A stretch of DNA of 64,000 nucleotides from Lamellibrachia columna (GCA_963662155.1 OY759270.1:8145461-8209460); one strand, 5' to 3'. Counted from the first letter of the stretch, positions 12,301-27,300 are shown. The notes: generated by a model not told the origin, from the sequence alone. Translations and numbers: made by a program.

Positions 12301-15300
12301 GCCGGCCCCTTACAATCGCTCCTCCGGGGTATTTATACTCAAAATTTATCAAATTCAGATGCCGTCACTAGAGGCGCTATAAGTTGCTAACCATTAATTA
12401 ACCATTGGTTCAACTTGCCAAACCACCCTTGTCTCCACTGTAGGACAGTGATGTCTTCCAGAAGTGTCCTTGCCAAGTTTTGCAAATTAACTTTTTTGGA
12501 GCTGGGCCCATCCAGGGTTCCCCCGAATTTCATTGACCTCCGAGGTCAAAGCAATTTAGTAAATGTCAGGATTATAGACAGCATTATTTGTTTTTAGTAA
12601 GGGAGGACGGAAGTGTCATAACATTGTTGTCAATCTTTGGCACCATATGGATTTTGTCAATATCCACTTAGCTACAAGCTTTTTGAACCCTGCTTTTCTG
12701 TTGCTAATCTAGGCTTAATATATCGATTAAATAATAATGCAACAGTGCCGTGTTGTCTAATGACTTAATACAAGTAGTTGTTGTACAGGTAGAATTAAAT
12801 TCTGGTCAACTTGTCCAATGGGCAATTTGAAAGTTTTTATTTATTTCCTATCATGGAAAAACCTTTATGAGCTGTTACATATAAGTTGACCTCCTTATAT
12901 TGCAGATGCAGCATCCTATACAAATGAAGCCTGCAGACAGCGAAAAAAGAAGTAGTAAGTGTCATATAGAAGAAAAATAGTGTATATCTATCAAATGATC
13001 AGGTGACTGTCTGTACTGTCTTAATTCATAACAAGGGTTAAGGTAGCTGAGGTGGCTATTATATGCTTGTCTTGAATTGAGTAGTTTCAGTAGAAGCTTT
13101 TAAGATAAATTAAACATTTCTTCACATATTGTACTTGAAGTACTATACAATATTCCAGATCAATAAAATTTGGAGTTTTTCATTTATTTGGTTACAAGAT
13201 TTAAAAAAAAATTGTAAATGTGAAAAAAATAGCCACAAATGTGAAATTACATCGTTTTGAGAAAATCCCCAAAGAAATAGATGACAGTGTCACTGATAAG
13301 GTTGATTTTGGTTTACATAAATGACTTACATCTGCTACACTACCGTGAATGAATTAAACAAAAGTTGAATGCCAACCGAAAGTGGCAGTGTATTTTTTAC
13401 ACAAACCCTTCACCAATCGTAATTCCAAAACGTGTGTAGTTGCCTACAGGTAAGACGAGTTCATACGCCACATTGCAACATCGCAAGTGTTGTAGTTTTT
13501 TTATTATTTAATTAGATAACGTTTCCTGATTAGTGATAACAGAAATGTTGATGGATATGCATATCATGCGTGAAATGTGATGATTTTCAGTGGCATTTTA
13601 CGTATTGTTGACATAATGGTCATTTGTAATATTGACATGACCCCTTAATTTGCTGCCACAATGGGCCTTGAATCTGTATTTGTAACGTGTTGTTGTCTAG
13701 GATATCAGGTTTTGCCAGCCATCTGACAAACATGTGGCAGGGCATGTTTATGATCATTTTGATTGATTGGCCCGTTATCCAGCTCGCTCACCAGGTCGGG
13801 GTCACAGGCCGTTTCCGTTATTATAACTTATAGGTTCAAAGGTACAATAAACTACGTTAGTGCTGATATTTGCTGGTTTATGAACATGATTTAGTTAGGT
13901 AGATATAATACTGATGTGTACTGGAATCACAGTAACCAGACGATATGTTCTGCTTTCATGGCGAACGAATATAGCTGGTTCAAACATCATAGTACTTGTG
14001 GTCGCTACTATGGAAACATCGTCAGCGTTTCTAAGAAATCAGGGGGGATTTCCAAAAGGGCTGTTTTTTTAAGGATGGATTGGCAAAATATGACGTTAGC
14101 GTCGGGTGATTATTTTGTGGTGTCGACGTTCAGTTCGATATTTCCTAGCATGTTATGAAGAAAAAATCAACTGACACGCTAGCCACCCCCAACTACTTTA
14201 AGTAGTCATCCTACCTACCTTGACACATCTATGACATTTTGTGGTTATTTTGTACTTGTTTAATCAGCATGAGCAGAGGCTTTATACACACACACGCTTG
14301 ACACGCATTCACCCAGGCATGCACGCACTCACACACACGCTTGACACGCATTCACCCAGGCATGCACGCACTCACACACACGCTTGACACGCATTCACCC
14401 AGGCATGCACGCACTCACACACACGTATACATGCAAATGCGTGTTTTTTATTGGTAACTGCAGTTTTTGTCAATTTTAAAGTTTTTTCAATTTATGTTTA
14501 TTGTCCTACAGTGGATATGGCTAACTGCATAAATGATCATTGTGCTGCTTACAGTTGAAGAACGCAAGCTCTTCCTGGGAATGCTGTCACGCAAATGTAC
14601 CGAAAATGATGTCCGGATGATGTTCTCGCCATTTGGCACAATAGAGGAGTGCACAGTTCTGAGGGAACCAAACGGCCAGAGCAAAGGTGATCCAGTCCAC
14701 AGACTTTTGGTTCACAGTAACTCTTTCCCGGGCAGACCACCCAGAAACCACCCTTACCTGTATTTGGGCATACCGCCTAAAGCCACCCACCGTTCATTTA
14801 ATATAATTTCATGCATCGGTTGTCAAGATATCCTCTTTTACTGCAAGTAGCATTACGCATAAAGCCCACTTGACAAACTTTTTGAAATTGCTTGCCCACA
14901 GCAGGCTTTGTGTCTGCCCAGTAGAATTAAAGCAAGTTAGGCTCAACTGTAAAACGTGAATGGGCCAGTGTATAATACTGTAAATGAGTGTCTGGTTTTG
15001 CATATGTGTGTGTGTATATACCTCTGTTTGTTTCACCATGTTATGGTGGTTTGTCATGTGCTGTAGGTTGTGCCTTTGTGACATATGCAAGCAAGCAGTG
15101 TGCACAGAACTCCATCAGAGCCATGCATCAGTCACAGACCATGGAGGCAAGTTAATGACGCTTGTATTGCAGCAGTCGTTAGGTTACTCTAGTTTTCTTA
15201 TGGTCAGTGTTTCTCAGATGTGTTACTTGCTGTAACCTATCTTGAGTGACTCCTGCAGGCAAGTGTTGCTTGATTGCAATTGCACAGTAAGTTAATTTCA

Positions 15301-18300
15301 TGAGAAATAGATAATATTCATGACGCATATGTATTAACACAATATTTTTTGACGTCCCACAACCGTGGTTTCTCTCTTAACCAACAGGTGTTGTACATGC
15401 CATAAATAATGTCTGTTGTATGACAGCAGATAATAAAACTGACTACATACACATCTACCACAGTAAAACAACTGCTTTCAGAAATTATAATAAAAAATGC
15501 AACATATTTGTACGACCAGTTTCAGACATTGCAGTGACGTCACTAAAATATCGCCATGACATCACAAACACCACATTGAAGTCAAAAACGTATTGCAATA
15601 ATGTCACAAACATATCGCAATGATGTCACAACCATAGTTTTATTCTTAGTCAGTAGGTGTCGTACATGTTATGAATATTGTCTGTTGTCGACATTCAACA
15701 TGTTCGCTATCTGGTGATTAAATGTGGTATTGTGGGTAACCTCTATGGAATTGGCATTACTATGCAATCAGCCAGGAAATTGTCGGCAGGTTACTAGTGT
15801 GGGCTTGCGGTTACAGGGCTGCAGGTCACCGTTGGTTGTCAAGTTTGCTGACACACAGAAAGACAAAGAGATGAAGAAACTACAACAAATGAATACGAAT
15901 CTGCTGGGTACACTGACAGGAGGGGCGCCAGTCAACAACATGGGTGGTCTTACACCTCAGTACCTGGCTGTAAGTATATGCCTTTGTCTTCATCATCTTT
16001 CTTTGATTGTTTATTCCCTATTGAGAGTGGCCGCTCGTATCCTCCTCCACTACCATGTCCTGTCCATTGCGTTCTCCTCCACAACCTCTGCCACCTCTGT
16101 GTCTCTCCTCACCAAGTCTTGATCTTTGCCGTCCCCTGCCGCGTCTTCCATCCACCAGCAGCCTCCGTGCCTTTTTTTTATCACATTGAGTTCCTCTCTA
16201 CATACAACATGCCTGAACCACATCATTCTTCTTTCATAGTTCATCAGTTATGAACAACATATCCATCTCTGTTCATTAAATATTTTCTCCATCAAAGGTA
16301 ATCCCACAATCCATATCAGCATTTACATCTCCATTCAATCACGTAATTATTCTTTGTGCGTGTCCCAAATCTGCACCATATACGTCAAGACAGGTCTTAC
16401 TACAGTCTTGTATGCAGTCAAATTCTCACTCCACGTATATTTTAAATAACTGACACGCAGCTTGCTTTGTCAGTGTCATGTGAATGTTCCTTACTCTGCA
16501 AGCAATAATGATGTTGATACAAGTACCTTAACCTAGCATTACTTGTGATGTGTTGTGCCTCATCTATTTGTGTTTCTGTTCAGTTACTGCAGCAGGCCAT
16601 CACAGGCAACAACCTCGGAGGACTCGGCAACCTCGGCTCAGGTAAACCTTCAAGTGTTTGGCAGAGTTCACAACTTGTGCTTCATCTCACCTACTTTGTA
16701 GTGCTGGAATGATAAACTGCTTCACGATACAATATGTATCACGATACAGATGACATTGGGTAAAATGATGCAACAATAGTAAAACATGTTTGTTTATCAC
16801 GAATGAACCAGTGAAAAAGTTTATTTGGAGTCCAGTCACTTCCAAATACTGATATGGAAACATCATTCCAAATAGCACACTAGGGCATATTAATCCAGCT
16901 GCCCGAGTTTAATTTTTTGACTTAGTTGCTGTCAGTTTAGATGTTAGCCATAATTGCATACTGTAGTGTACTGCGATATGAATGTTGTGATATTCCGGAA
17001 CACCAGTCTATCGTTTCTGCCCTACAACTTAGTGCTGCATTCCAGTGTGCTTGTGTTTACCAGTTCACAACATGTAAATATAGTTCATGACCCGGGTCAA
17101 CTCGTAATTACCAGTCGAGAACTCAGAAATTAAAAAGGAGCCCCAGTTGGTGACTCGTAATTACGAGTTCACAGGGGTCATGAACTCTATTTACACAGGA
17201 AGTACAACTACATTTGAACGCAGCATTAGTAGTGAGCTTTGGTTGGTAGATGCTAAATCATTCATCTGTGAAGACTGCCCTAGCTACTGTGATGACCAGC
17301 GTTTTGACAATGTCCCTTGTTGTGTTGTTGTGTTGCCAGGTATTAATGCACTACAGGCGCAACAGGTGTTGGCAGCAGCTGCAGCGTCGGCCCTCCAGAC
17401 CAGCCCTGGTAAGTCACTATTGTCAAGCCATCCTGTCAAGCACTGCAACTCCTACTGGTCCATGCATCTGTAGCCTGCAACAGTAGTTGAATCCTAAAAC
17501 ATTTTTTGGTTCACTTTAAGCGATTGTAATTGTTTTGAAAATTATTGATGACAGTGTTTTTGGTCTTTTTAGATAATCTCATGTTTAAATCTTATATCTC
17601 ACATAAGGAGCATTTGAGTTTGCAAGTTGTGTGTTCACTGGTATTGAGATCGAATTTGTGTTTGATTTTTCTTTAAACACACTGTCAACTTTGCCATAAT
17701 ATATATATATATATATATATATATAAACAATATGTTGTAATTATATAATATTCTTTACATTACTTATAATCATAGATTTCTGATATGCTGTAATCGCAAT
17801 TATGATTTAACTTAGTCCAACCCTGCTAATTTCATGGCATGCTTGGAATCTATTTCCGAAAGTAGATTTAAACTATTGGCTATGATATGTGGAAGCAGGT
17901 GTCCGAGAGACACATATAGAAGTGTTGTCACTGCTGGATGTTGTTTTGTTTGCTCTGTGGATTGCTGCTAGATGTTGTGGGTAGTAGGTGACTAGTTGTC
18001 AGCTGTAAGCATGTGATGTTCTGGCTTGACATATCAGTCTGTTCATTTCGTGCCTCGTGGTTAGTCTTGTTGCATTGTGGTCATCTCATAGCTTCATCTT
18101 GTAACTTTGAGAAGAACATTGATGGCATATCTAGAAAAAAATTTCAATTAAATACTGCTTCATTCAAGTTACACATACTCTGAAGTTACATATTCTCTGA
18201 AGGTACATATTCTTAACAAGACTAAACAAGCCTTACTTATGAAATACATAATCGTCTAGAGTTGCCTATATTGGTTTACTTGCTGCATTTGCTCTACCCA

Positions 18301-21300
18301 ATATGAACATGTTTAGATATTCTCTCAGTGACGCCATCTAGTATTGGACTTTACAATGTATATTTATGTTAGCAGTAAAATGCTGTGCCTTGATCCATCT
18401 GCGCAAGAGAGAAGACAATATACTTGCTACTGTCACTTCAACTGTCATAAATATGCATGTTTGTCACAGTCCACCTTTGACCCATACAAATTAAGCGGGA
18501 GGGAGGGAGGGAGGGAGGAGGGTGCAAGATAGCGTGTGATAGTGTAATAGAGATTGCAAGCAAGGAATAGGTGAGAGTGCAAGATAGCGTGTGATAGTGT
18601 AATAGAGATTGCAAGCAAGGAATAGGTGAGAGTGCAAGATAGCGTGTGATAGTGTAATAGAGATATATGCTATATAGAGAGCACGCAAGAGAGAGAGTGA
18701 GATACAGAGAGCATGAGCAAGGGAGAGAGCATGAGCAAGGGAGAGAGTGTGAGCATGGAAGGGAGTGTGAGATAAAGAGTGTGAGCAAGGATGAGAGCAT
18801 GAGAGAGTTCGAGATAGAGAGCGAGAGAGAGTGCGAGATACGGAGTGTGAGCGAAGGAGAGAGCACGAGAGGGTGCAAGCGAATGAGAGAGTGCGAGATA
18901 GAGAGTGCGAGCGAGAGAGAGAGTGAGCGAGGGAGAGAGTGCGAGCGAGGAAGAGAGTGCGAGATAGAGAGTGTGAGCAAGGAAGAGAGCATGAGAAAGT
19001 TCGAGATAGAGAGCGAGAGAGAGAGAGTGCGAGTGATGTAAAGAGTACTAGAGAGTGCGAGCAAAGGAGAGGGCACGAGAGGGTGAGTGAGAGAGCGCGA
19101 GATAGAGAGTGTGAGTGAGGGAGAGAGCTATATGTTGACATTATGCATGCCAGTCATCCATATGTCTACATTATGTGGTCATTCACATTATGTAGCACTG
19201 GCTGCTGCTGTCGCTGGTCTCGCTAACTCCTCCAACCCAGCCAACTCGTCAACACCTGCAGGTATTCGTTTTTTATAATGACCTTTGTATTACAATAGTG
19301 ATCAACTAGCAGGGTGTAGCTTCTAGCTCTCTCCTCTTATTGCCTAGAAACCTGCTTTTCTTACTTGTCTTTTGCTTTCTCAGAGATGGCTGACTTGAGA
19401 ATAACTCGCGTGAATGGTTCAGGACAAGACTCATTTTGGTCCTGTGGTCTTCAAGTAACCAAGACACTGTCACTGCTGTCTTTAGCTCCCAACGTTGTCA
19501 TTCTTGACAACAGTTTTAACGTGGTGTAAATGTTTTCTTGCACAAAGTTTTGATTATGGTGCCGTACCAAAATCCAGATTGTTGTACATAAATAACTACA
19601 AAGTTATGCAAAGTGAATGTTCTGTTGATTCCTATCCAAGACTTTCAGAACCTTGACTTTTCTGTCGGCATCACAAAACAATACAGTGCTTTTAAAATAT
19701 GCTGCATGCATACATGTGTGTGATGTAATATTCTGGATATTTTTACATTGGGATAAAGTTGACACCCTTAGTTTAATCCCACTTGAAAACCAAATTGCTG
19801 AGAATACCCCGAAACACCACTGGGTTAAGATTGCTACTATATCACATACTTTTTGTATTTTTTGTGACAGTTTCCTGCAGCAATACTTAGGTGAGATGGC
19901 ATGCAAATTTTTTTTTCTTGTGGAATGAGTCTTTTAAACCAGCTTCTGTGTACTACATTGGTTGTGCTGATAGATGTCCCAGTGGTGTTTAACAATTTCT
20001 TGTAAAAAAATCTAGGGTCATCTTAGTGTTCAAGTGGCTTGTAATAGCATGTTTCTAAGACAGTTTAGTTTCATATTTTCCTAGCTTTAGCAACAGCTAT
20101 GTGAATGTTATCAGTGAACAATTGTGTGGCAAGCTGTTGAAAAATTACTTCCTCACTCTGATAGGAAATAAGTTCCTAACACAGATGTTGCTTGTTTCAC
20201 CAATTTAGTTCCTGGATGTCCATAATTTAATTCTTACTAGGATCAAGAATTTCATTCATAACATTCTGTATCAGTTCATCATAGAATGAAATACCAGACC
20301 TGTAATATCTTCAACTGGCCTAGTAGAAATGGTTATGCTGTGACTCTATTTATTATCTCTAATAAATACTCTGGTATGTAGAATTATGTCTGAAGCAACC
20401 TAGTCTGCTGTTACAATACACTGTTAGGTGGCATTATCAGCTGGGTTATCTGATGTCAATCAGTGACAAACACAGGTTAAGACATTGTCATTAAGGAATG
20501 AATGTTGACATGGCTTACAATACCTGCTGTTTGTTCTATGCATGTAAGTAGTAGTAGTTGTAGCTGTATGAGTTGTCAGGTGCTTTAGTTGCTGCTTGGA
20601 AGTGTTGTTGTAACAAACTTCCTTTGATGGGTTATCCTGGGCATCTGTAAATGGACAAACAATTTATTAAGTAGTTGAATTGTGATAGAATGCAGATTAT
20701 TTGCTTGTTAAAAAATATGAGTAGGATCTGTGCTGGCTAGGAAGCAGTTGACTTGTAGAGATGGGATATGCCATGGATCCTGTGACTCCAGGCGTACACT
20801 GCTAAATGTTTGTTGCAAGTTGTGTATTTGTGCGACTGGGTCAGCGCAAATTTCACATTTGTTTCCACGATAAAAAAATTTAATCGGTTTAAGAAATGTT
20901 GCTCCAGACAAATAAAAACTCAAGTTTTGTTGGGTTGCGGACCAGCGTACATGGCACTATTTTAAGTCAAACACACAACTTGCAACCAAAGTTTAGCAAT
21001 GTGCACCTGGCATAAGCAGATCGTGAATGCTGCAACAATTGGGCTATGCAGCTATCCCTGATTGCTTGTTGATAGCCTCAATAGTAGACAATCTAGAGCT
21101 CTAGCGCATGGTGTTTGTGTAGTTCCAGGGATGTCACTAACCACACTGACACTAGTGTGACTGTTGTCTGTGTTTAGAAAACTATTCCTGTTCCATGAAT
21201 GTCACTGACTACACTGACACTAGTGTGACTGTTGTCTGTGTTTAGAAAACTATTCCTGTTCCATGAATGTCACTGACTACACTGACACTAATGTGACTGC

Positions 21301-24300
21301 TGTCTGTGTTTGTGTAGTTCCAGGGATGTTACTGACTACACTGACACTAGTGTGACTGCTGTCTGTGTTTGTGTAGTTCCAGGGATGTCACTGACTACAT
21401 TGACACTAGTGTGACTGCTGTCTGTGGCCATAGGCTGTGATGGTTATGTTTTATAGATTTCATTTAGTTCATTTGTTTCAGTTTCATCAGTGTCCGAGGA
21501 CCCAGTTACAGGACTGATGGTTTATTTCAGGGTGTCTTTCTCTAGAGTTAGTGAATACATATTTTTTACATTTCCCTGCGTGGGATCTTGTACATCCCCG
21601 GCCTAGACAACAGGTAGAAGGAACCAACAGCTTTTAGTCTCAACAGCTTAGAAAGACACAGGAAAAGTAGTAGGTGGACTCGAGCCTTGGTCACCTCAAC
21701 TAACAGTCCGACGCTCTACCACACAGCCACTGTGTCCCACAAAGATATAACAGCTTATTAAATCCAAGGCCTCCAATGAGAGTATGTGGTGGTCTGTTAC
21801 ACAGTGTCGTAGATGTTGACAACAGAGATGGAGTAATCATACTCAGTAACCGTAATCGTGTATCATAGTCAACCATTTTTTTATTTATTTATTATTTACC
21901 AATATGTACGTCTTTAAAAGAGATCTGAGTTTGGCGATTTGATGGAATGCCTGCATGTTTCATTATATTGTATCATTCATTTATTGCCACGTCATTTGGA
22001 TAGCGAACTTTGATCTATATGTAGCACACCTTCCAGCTGAGAGTACTTTTTTTGACATCAACGATTAGAAGACTAATCCTGTTGCATTGCAGCAAAGATT
22101 TTCTGCAATCGTAGAACAGTTTTATAGTAGCAAATGCAGTCAATTGTAATTTGTACTCATACACTTTGTGTAGTGTTACGTTTAGGTGGATTTCAATTGC
22201 AAAGTGGTGTGTAGACTGTTGACCCTGGTGTAAGACATTATAATTCAATCTCTGGTGGAGAGATAGAGACCTACTAAGCATGGCAAAAAAGATAAGTCTT
22301 CAGATGACGGCAAAACCTACCCCAGACATTGTCGTCTCATGATCATATTGTAACCAGGGGTCGAAATTAAGAAATTTTACCCACTCGCCAGGGGGACTAG
22401 TAGCCTTAATATGTGACTCATCCCCATGAAAAATCACTAGTCCCTATTTTTGGTGGACATCGTTAAAATTCAACCTCTATGCAAATTCTTATGTTGACCG
22501 GTAATGCTTCTTAAACACAAAAGAACGCATAAATATCAATTTCATAATTGACGATGCAATATAATTATTTTATTCAATTGGTACTAAATCAGATCCCGAG
22601 GTTCTGGACGTTGTCAACTGCTTGTCGTTTCTGTAGGTGTTGCCAATCTGTACCCCTTTCATGTCATTCAATGTACACATCCTCACAAAGTCTGTATAAT
22701 ATTATGGTCTTGAGTGTCTGGCAATGGCATGTGCGTTCCAAAAAAGCTTATACATTTTGTAAAATGTCGCTTTTCCCAGTTGGTCCATCATCTTGTCCGC
22801 CACACTTAACCCTGGGTTGCTCTCTGCTTTCTCTCTTAAAGCCCATTTCATATGGCTTGCAGAACTATTGTGAGCTTTGATACTCTCCAATTTAAATACT
22901 GGGGAGATGACGACAAAACTGCCTGGTTTCTCATACTTGCAGCAGTACTTACAAAACATTCTCATGCTTAGTTCAGTCTCAGTGTTCTTCGCCGTCCCAT
23001 CACTCTCCCCACCTTCAACGTCGATGACAGCATCGTCGTCATGCCGGTCAGCGACAGCGCCAGCAGACGAACTTTTGTATTCGAGCCATGAGAATTGCAT
23101 TAGCCAGTGCGGCTGAAATTCTCGTTTCCTCTCCTACTCTTCCTACCCTTATGCACAACTTTATCATCGGCACTCAGTTTTCTTTTGGGGGGTTGGACCC
23201 CTTATATGAAATTCAAAATGAAAAGCAGAAGATCGACGGGTAAAAGTTAGTACTGTTCAGTGTACTATATTTGTACCCGTGTGCACGGATTTTCTACTAC
23301 GTTGCAACAAGTAGTGGCTGCTCGTTTACGAAATCAGATACATCAGGAACGAAGATTTAAAATTTTATTTTTCGATACAATGTGTTACGTTTATGTATGT
23401 ACGACTAATTCAAATTGCTTGCATTTATATTGTTACAAAACGAGTGGAAAATAGCTACTCGCCTGGGGGACTAGTGCAGGCCAAAGGTTACTCATCCCCA
23501 GGAATTTCTACTTGCCTCAGGCGAGGGGGCGAGCGTTAAGTTCGATCCCTGATTGTAACTAGCTGGATCTAGCCCTAGGGAGGTAGTTGACAAACTGAAT
23601 GGACCATTTATCAGCCAATAACAGACACTACGCCAGATCATGATAGCAACCTGTGATAGTGTGGTGTGTGAGTTGCTGCAGAACAACTGGCAGAGATTGC
23701 ATGGACATCTAATATTGCATGGTAGACTGCAACAGCCACCAGCATTGCTGCTTTAATGTGGTACATCACCGAATATGTTAACAATATTGGCTGTTCCTTA
23801 GGAAATCTGCTATTTGCATTTTGAATAGCATCAGTTTTCTGTTTGTTGAAACACTATTTCACAGTATCTCACATATGTGGCAGTTTCAAGATAAACTGCA
23901 CATAGATGTTGTTTTGTGTAGCGTCGAGTCAAATGACATCAGTGTATAACATCAGCATAACTGCTACAATAATATATCCAACAGTACAGATACATTTGAG
24001 AGTAATAAACCTTGTGCATGGAGGTTGTAGCATCTCCAATAGCCTCATGGCTACCCAGTGGCATCATACGTCATCATTGTCATCAGGTGTCAGATTGGGT
24101 AAAGCTTCATTTTGACACATGTACCAACAAATGTCATGTTTGATTGTAACTTGACTCTGAGTTAATTAGCCAACCATTTAAAAGTTAACCATGAAGTAGA
24201 CATGCTGTGTTAATATACCTGTCTTGTTCTCTGCCAGGTGATGTTGGTAACATGCCAAACCTTCAGAACCTTCAGGGCCTTGCCACCTTGGCTGCTATGG

Positions 24301-27300
24301 CCAATAACCCAGGTAAGTGGCACATAATAACACTTTATTTATACACTCATATCCACAGTAACACCATGTTCAGGAGTGTTTACATTTCACTTAAATACTA
24401 TGACTTAAATGCTGATTAATATAGCTGCTAAGAATTACAATTTGTTACTGACTACTGTGATTAATAAAAACACTGAAGGTTGCTAAGACTTGGCTAAACA
24501 AAAGTGAACTAGACAAACTAAACCATGCAGCGAAACTATAAAGTATCATTGGTAGTTTAATATATATAGAAATAAAATTTTTCGATAGTGACATTCAGTA
24601 ATAGCATAAAATTGTATAAATAAATAGACAGTAAAATATCAAAGAATAAATAACTAGACTAATATACTATTAGTATGTCAACATTTTGGATGTCGCTGTT
24701 TTCGATCTGTCAATTTCACAGCAGCTCTATTTAATTTCTGCATATTACGGTAAATAACAACAAACAAATATGATATATGCTACATATATTTTATTGATCA
24801 TTTGTGTCAAATAATTTGAGTTAAAAGTTGCGTGATGTAATTGGAAAAGTAATTGAAAATACCAGTTACATTTTCACCAATTCCGATTACTTTTAAAACT
24901 CCAATTACAATGTAATTTACCCCAAGTGTGGATGCTGTCTTGTAGGAATGAACACACCAAACCTGGCAGCTCTGCAGCAGTTTGCATCTGCCACTTCACA
25001 GTCAGGCAACCTGGGCCTGTCAGGCATGAACACCTCTGGTAGGTCAACATACACCATGACACTCATATACCATTTGTAATCTTTGGCAATTTCTTCTTCC
25101 CCCTTGGTCTCTTGCAGGGTGGGAGCCACATCATTTAATCTGTTTCCCCCTGCCCCCCCTCCCATCACGATCTTCTGCCATGCTCTCCCACTCTTGGTTG
25201 TTCACCTCTGTCCTTTCAAGATCTCTCTTGGCACTGTCCCTCCATCTTGACACTGTCCCTCCATCTTAACGTTGTCCCTCCATCTTAACGTTGTCCCTCC
25301 ATCTTAACGCTGTCCCTCCATCTTAACTCTGTCCCTCCATCTTAACGCTGTCCCTCCATCTTAACGCTGTCCCTCCATCTTAACGCTGTCCCTCCATCTT
25401 AACGCTGTCCCGCCATCTTAACGCTGTCCCGCCATCTTAACTCTGTCCCTCCATCTTAACGCTGTTCCTCCATCTTAACGCTGTCCCTCCATCTTAAAGT
25501 GGCTGGGGCGGCTAGCGTCAGTTAATTTTTTTTTCTTCATAACATGCTAGGATATCTGAACTAAACGTCGACATCACAAAAAATCACCTGGCACTAATGT
25601 CATATTTTGCCAATCCAACCTTTAGAAATGCAGTCCTTTTGGAAATCCCCTTGAGTTCCCGGAAAAGTTAGAATGTTTCCATAGTAACGACCGCGTGCAC
25701 TACGATATTCGAACCAGCTATATTCGTTCGCCATGAAAGCAGATCACATCGTCTGGTTACTGTAATGCTAGTACACATCAGTATTATATCTACCTAACTA
25801 AGTCATGTACTTAAACCAGCAAATATCAGCATTAATATAGTTTATCGTGCTTTTGACACTAACAGAAATGCCGACTCATGTGACCTGGTGACCCCGCAGG
25901 ATAACGGGCCAATCAAAATGACCGTATACACACACCCTGCCACGTGTTTGTTAGATGGCTGGCGTAACCTAATACCATAGACAACAACACGTTACAAGTA
26001 CAGATTCAAGGGCTTATTGCGGCAGAAAATTAAGGGGACATGTCAATATTACAAATGGCCATTATGTTTTGTCAACAATACATAAAACGCAAAAACAAGC
26101 CATTGTTGAGATTGTGCTTTCATTAATAATCAGGAAATGATGTTTAAAATATTGTTTGAGAAAAACTACAACACTTATAATTTTGCATATGAATGCACAC
26201 AACGTAATACAGCAGTAAATTACAATTAGTGAAGGGTTTGTGTCAAAAATACACTGCCACTTTAGGCTGTCATTCAACTCTTGCTTAGCTTGTTCATGGT
26301 GGTGTAGTAGACGTAATTGGTTTCTGTTAACCAAAATCTGCCATAAAGTTATCAGTTACACTCATACTTATATGTATGTCATTTATTTCTTTGGGGATTG
26401 TCTCAAGAGGATTACACTTCGTTTTTAGTGGCAATTTTTCACATTTACAAAGATGTTTTAAAAACCTTGAACCAAATAAATGAAAAACTCCAAAAAAAAA
26501 TTATCTGGTGTATAGTATTTTAACTACAATCTGTGAAGTAATGGTTAATTTATCTTAAAAACTTCTACTGAAACTAATCGCTTCAAAGCAAGCATATAAT
26601 AGCCACCCCAGCTACCTTAACGCTGTTCCTCCATCTTAACGCTGTCCCTCCATCTTAACGCTGTCCCTCCATCTTAACCCTGTCCCTCCCAAAGCTTAAG
26701 AGTAATTTATAACATGTAACATCAAATATATATAATTTAATGTTTCCTTCGACTTGTGCTACACAGCTGTACATACGATATAACTAATCTATGTAGGGCA
26801 ACTTTATATGACATTTCTCCAAACATAGTGCTCTAATCCCTGACTGTGTTTTTACAGCATCCGTGACAAGCACCAACACAACCAACTCAACAAATGCTGT
26901 TGGTGGTCTGTCCACGATGCAGAGCAACATGCAGAATGTTGGCGGTCTTGTGGCGCCACCTGTTGGTGGCAGTCTCAATGGCCTAGGTGGCACGAGCCAG
27001 TCAGGCATGGACGCCCTCAGTCAGGCCTACACCGGCATACAGCAATACGCAGGTTTGTCGGGTTTACTGAGTCAAGGTAAAGGCCAATTTTATGATGTCT
27101 TTTTCAGTGTTCCGGACGTGATGTGGTGTGTTTCCTGCTCCCCTACCTACTCGCTGTTTTGTCTCGGCACCACGGCACGAAATAACCCACTTGATCACCA
27201 CGGCTCGCTTCTGTTGTCTTTCCTTGTAGGTTTTGGCGATTACTGGTAGAGCGGTGGCTGATCAAACTGCATGAGACGGGTGCTGAAAATATTGGGGAAA

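Noticed and set aside
12232..12606. Inverted cccttactaaaa / ttttagtaaggg ends about 370 bp apart
   Set aside because: Only 12 bp long with no target duplication that I could find; too weak to call an element.
14484..14850. Overlapping short frames around CELF exon 5 on both strands
   Set aside because: Shadows of the real exon 14555-14686, which is fixed by splice phase and RRM2 motifs.
18438..19141. Frames of 124-216 residues rich in Ser/Leu/His or Arg/Glu
   Set aside because: Products of the GA-rich minisatellite with purine/pyrimidine strand asymmetry.
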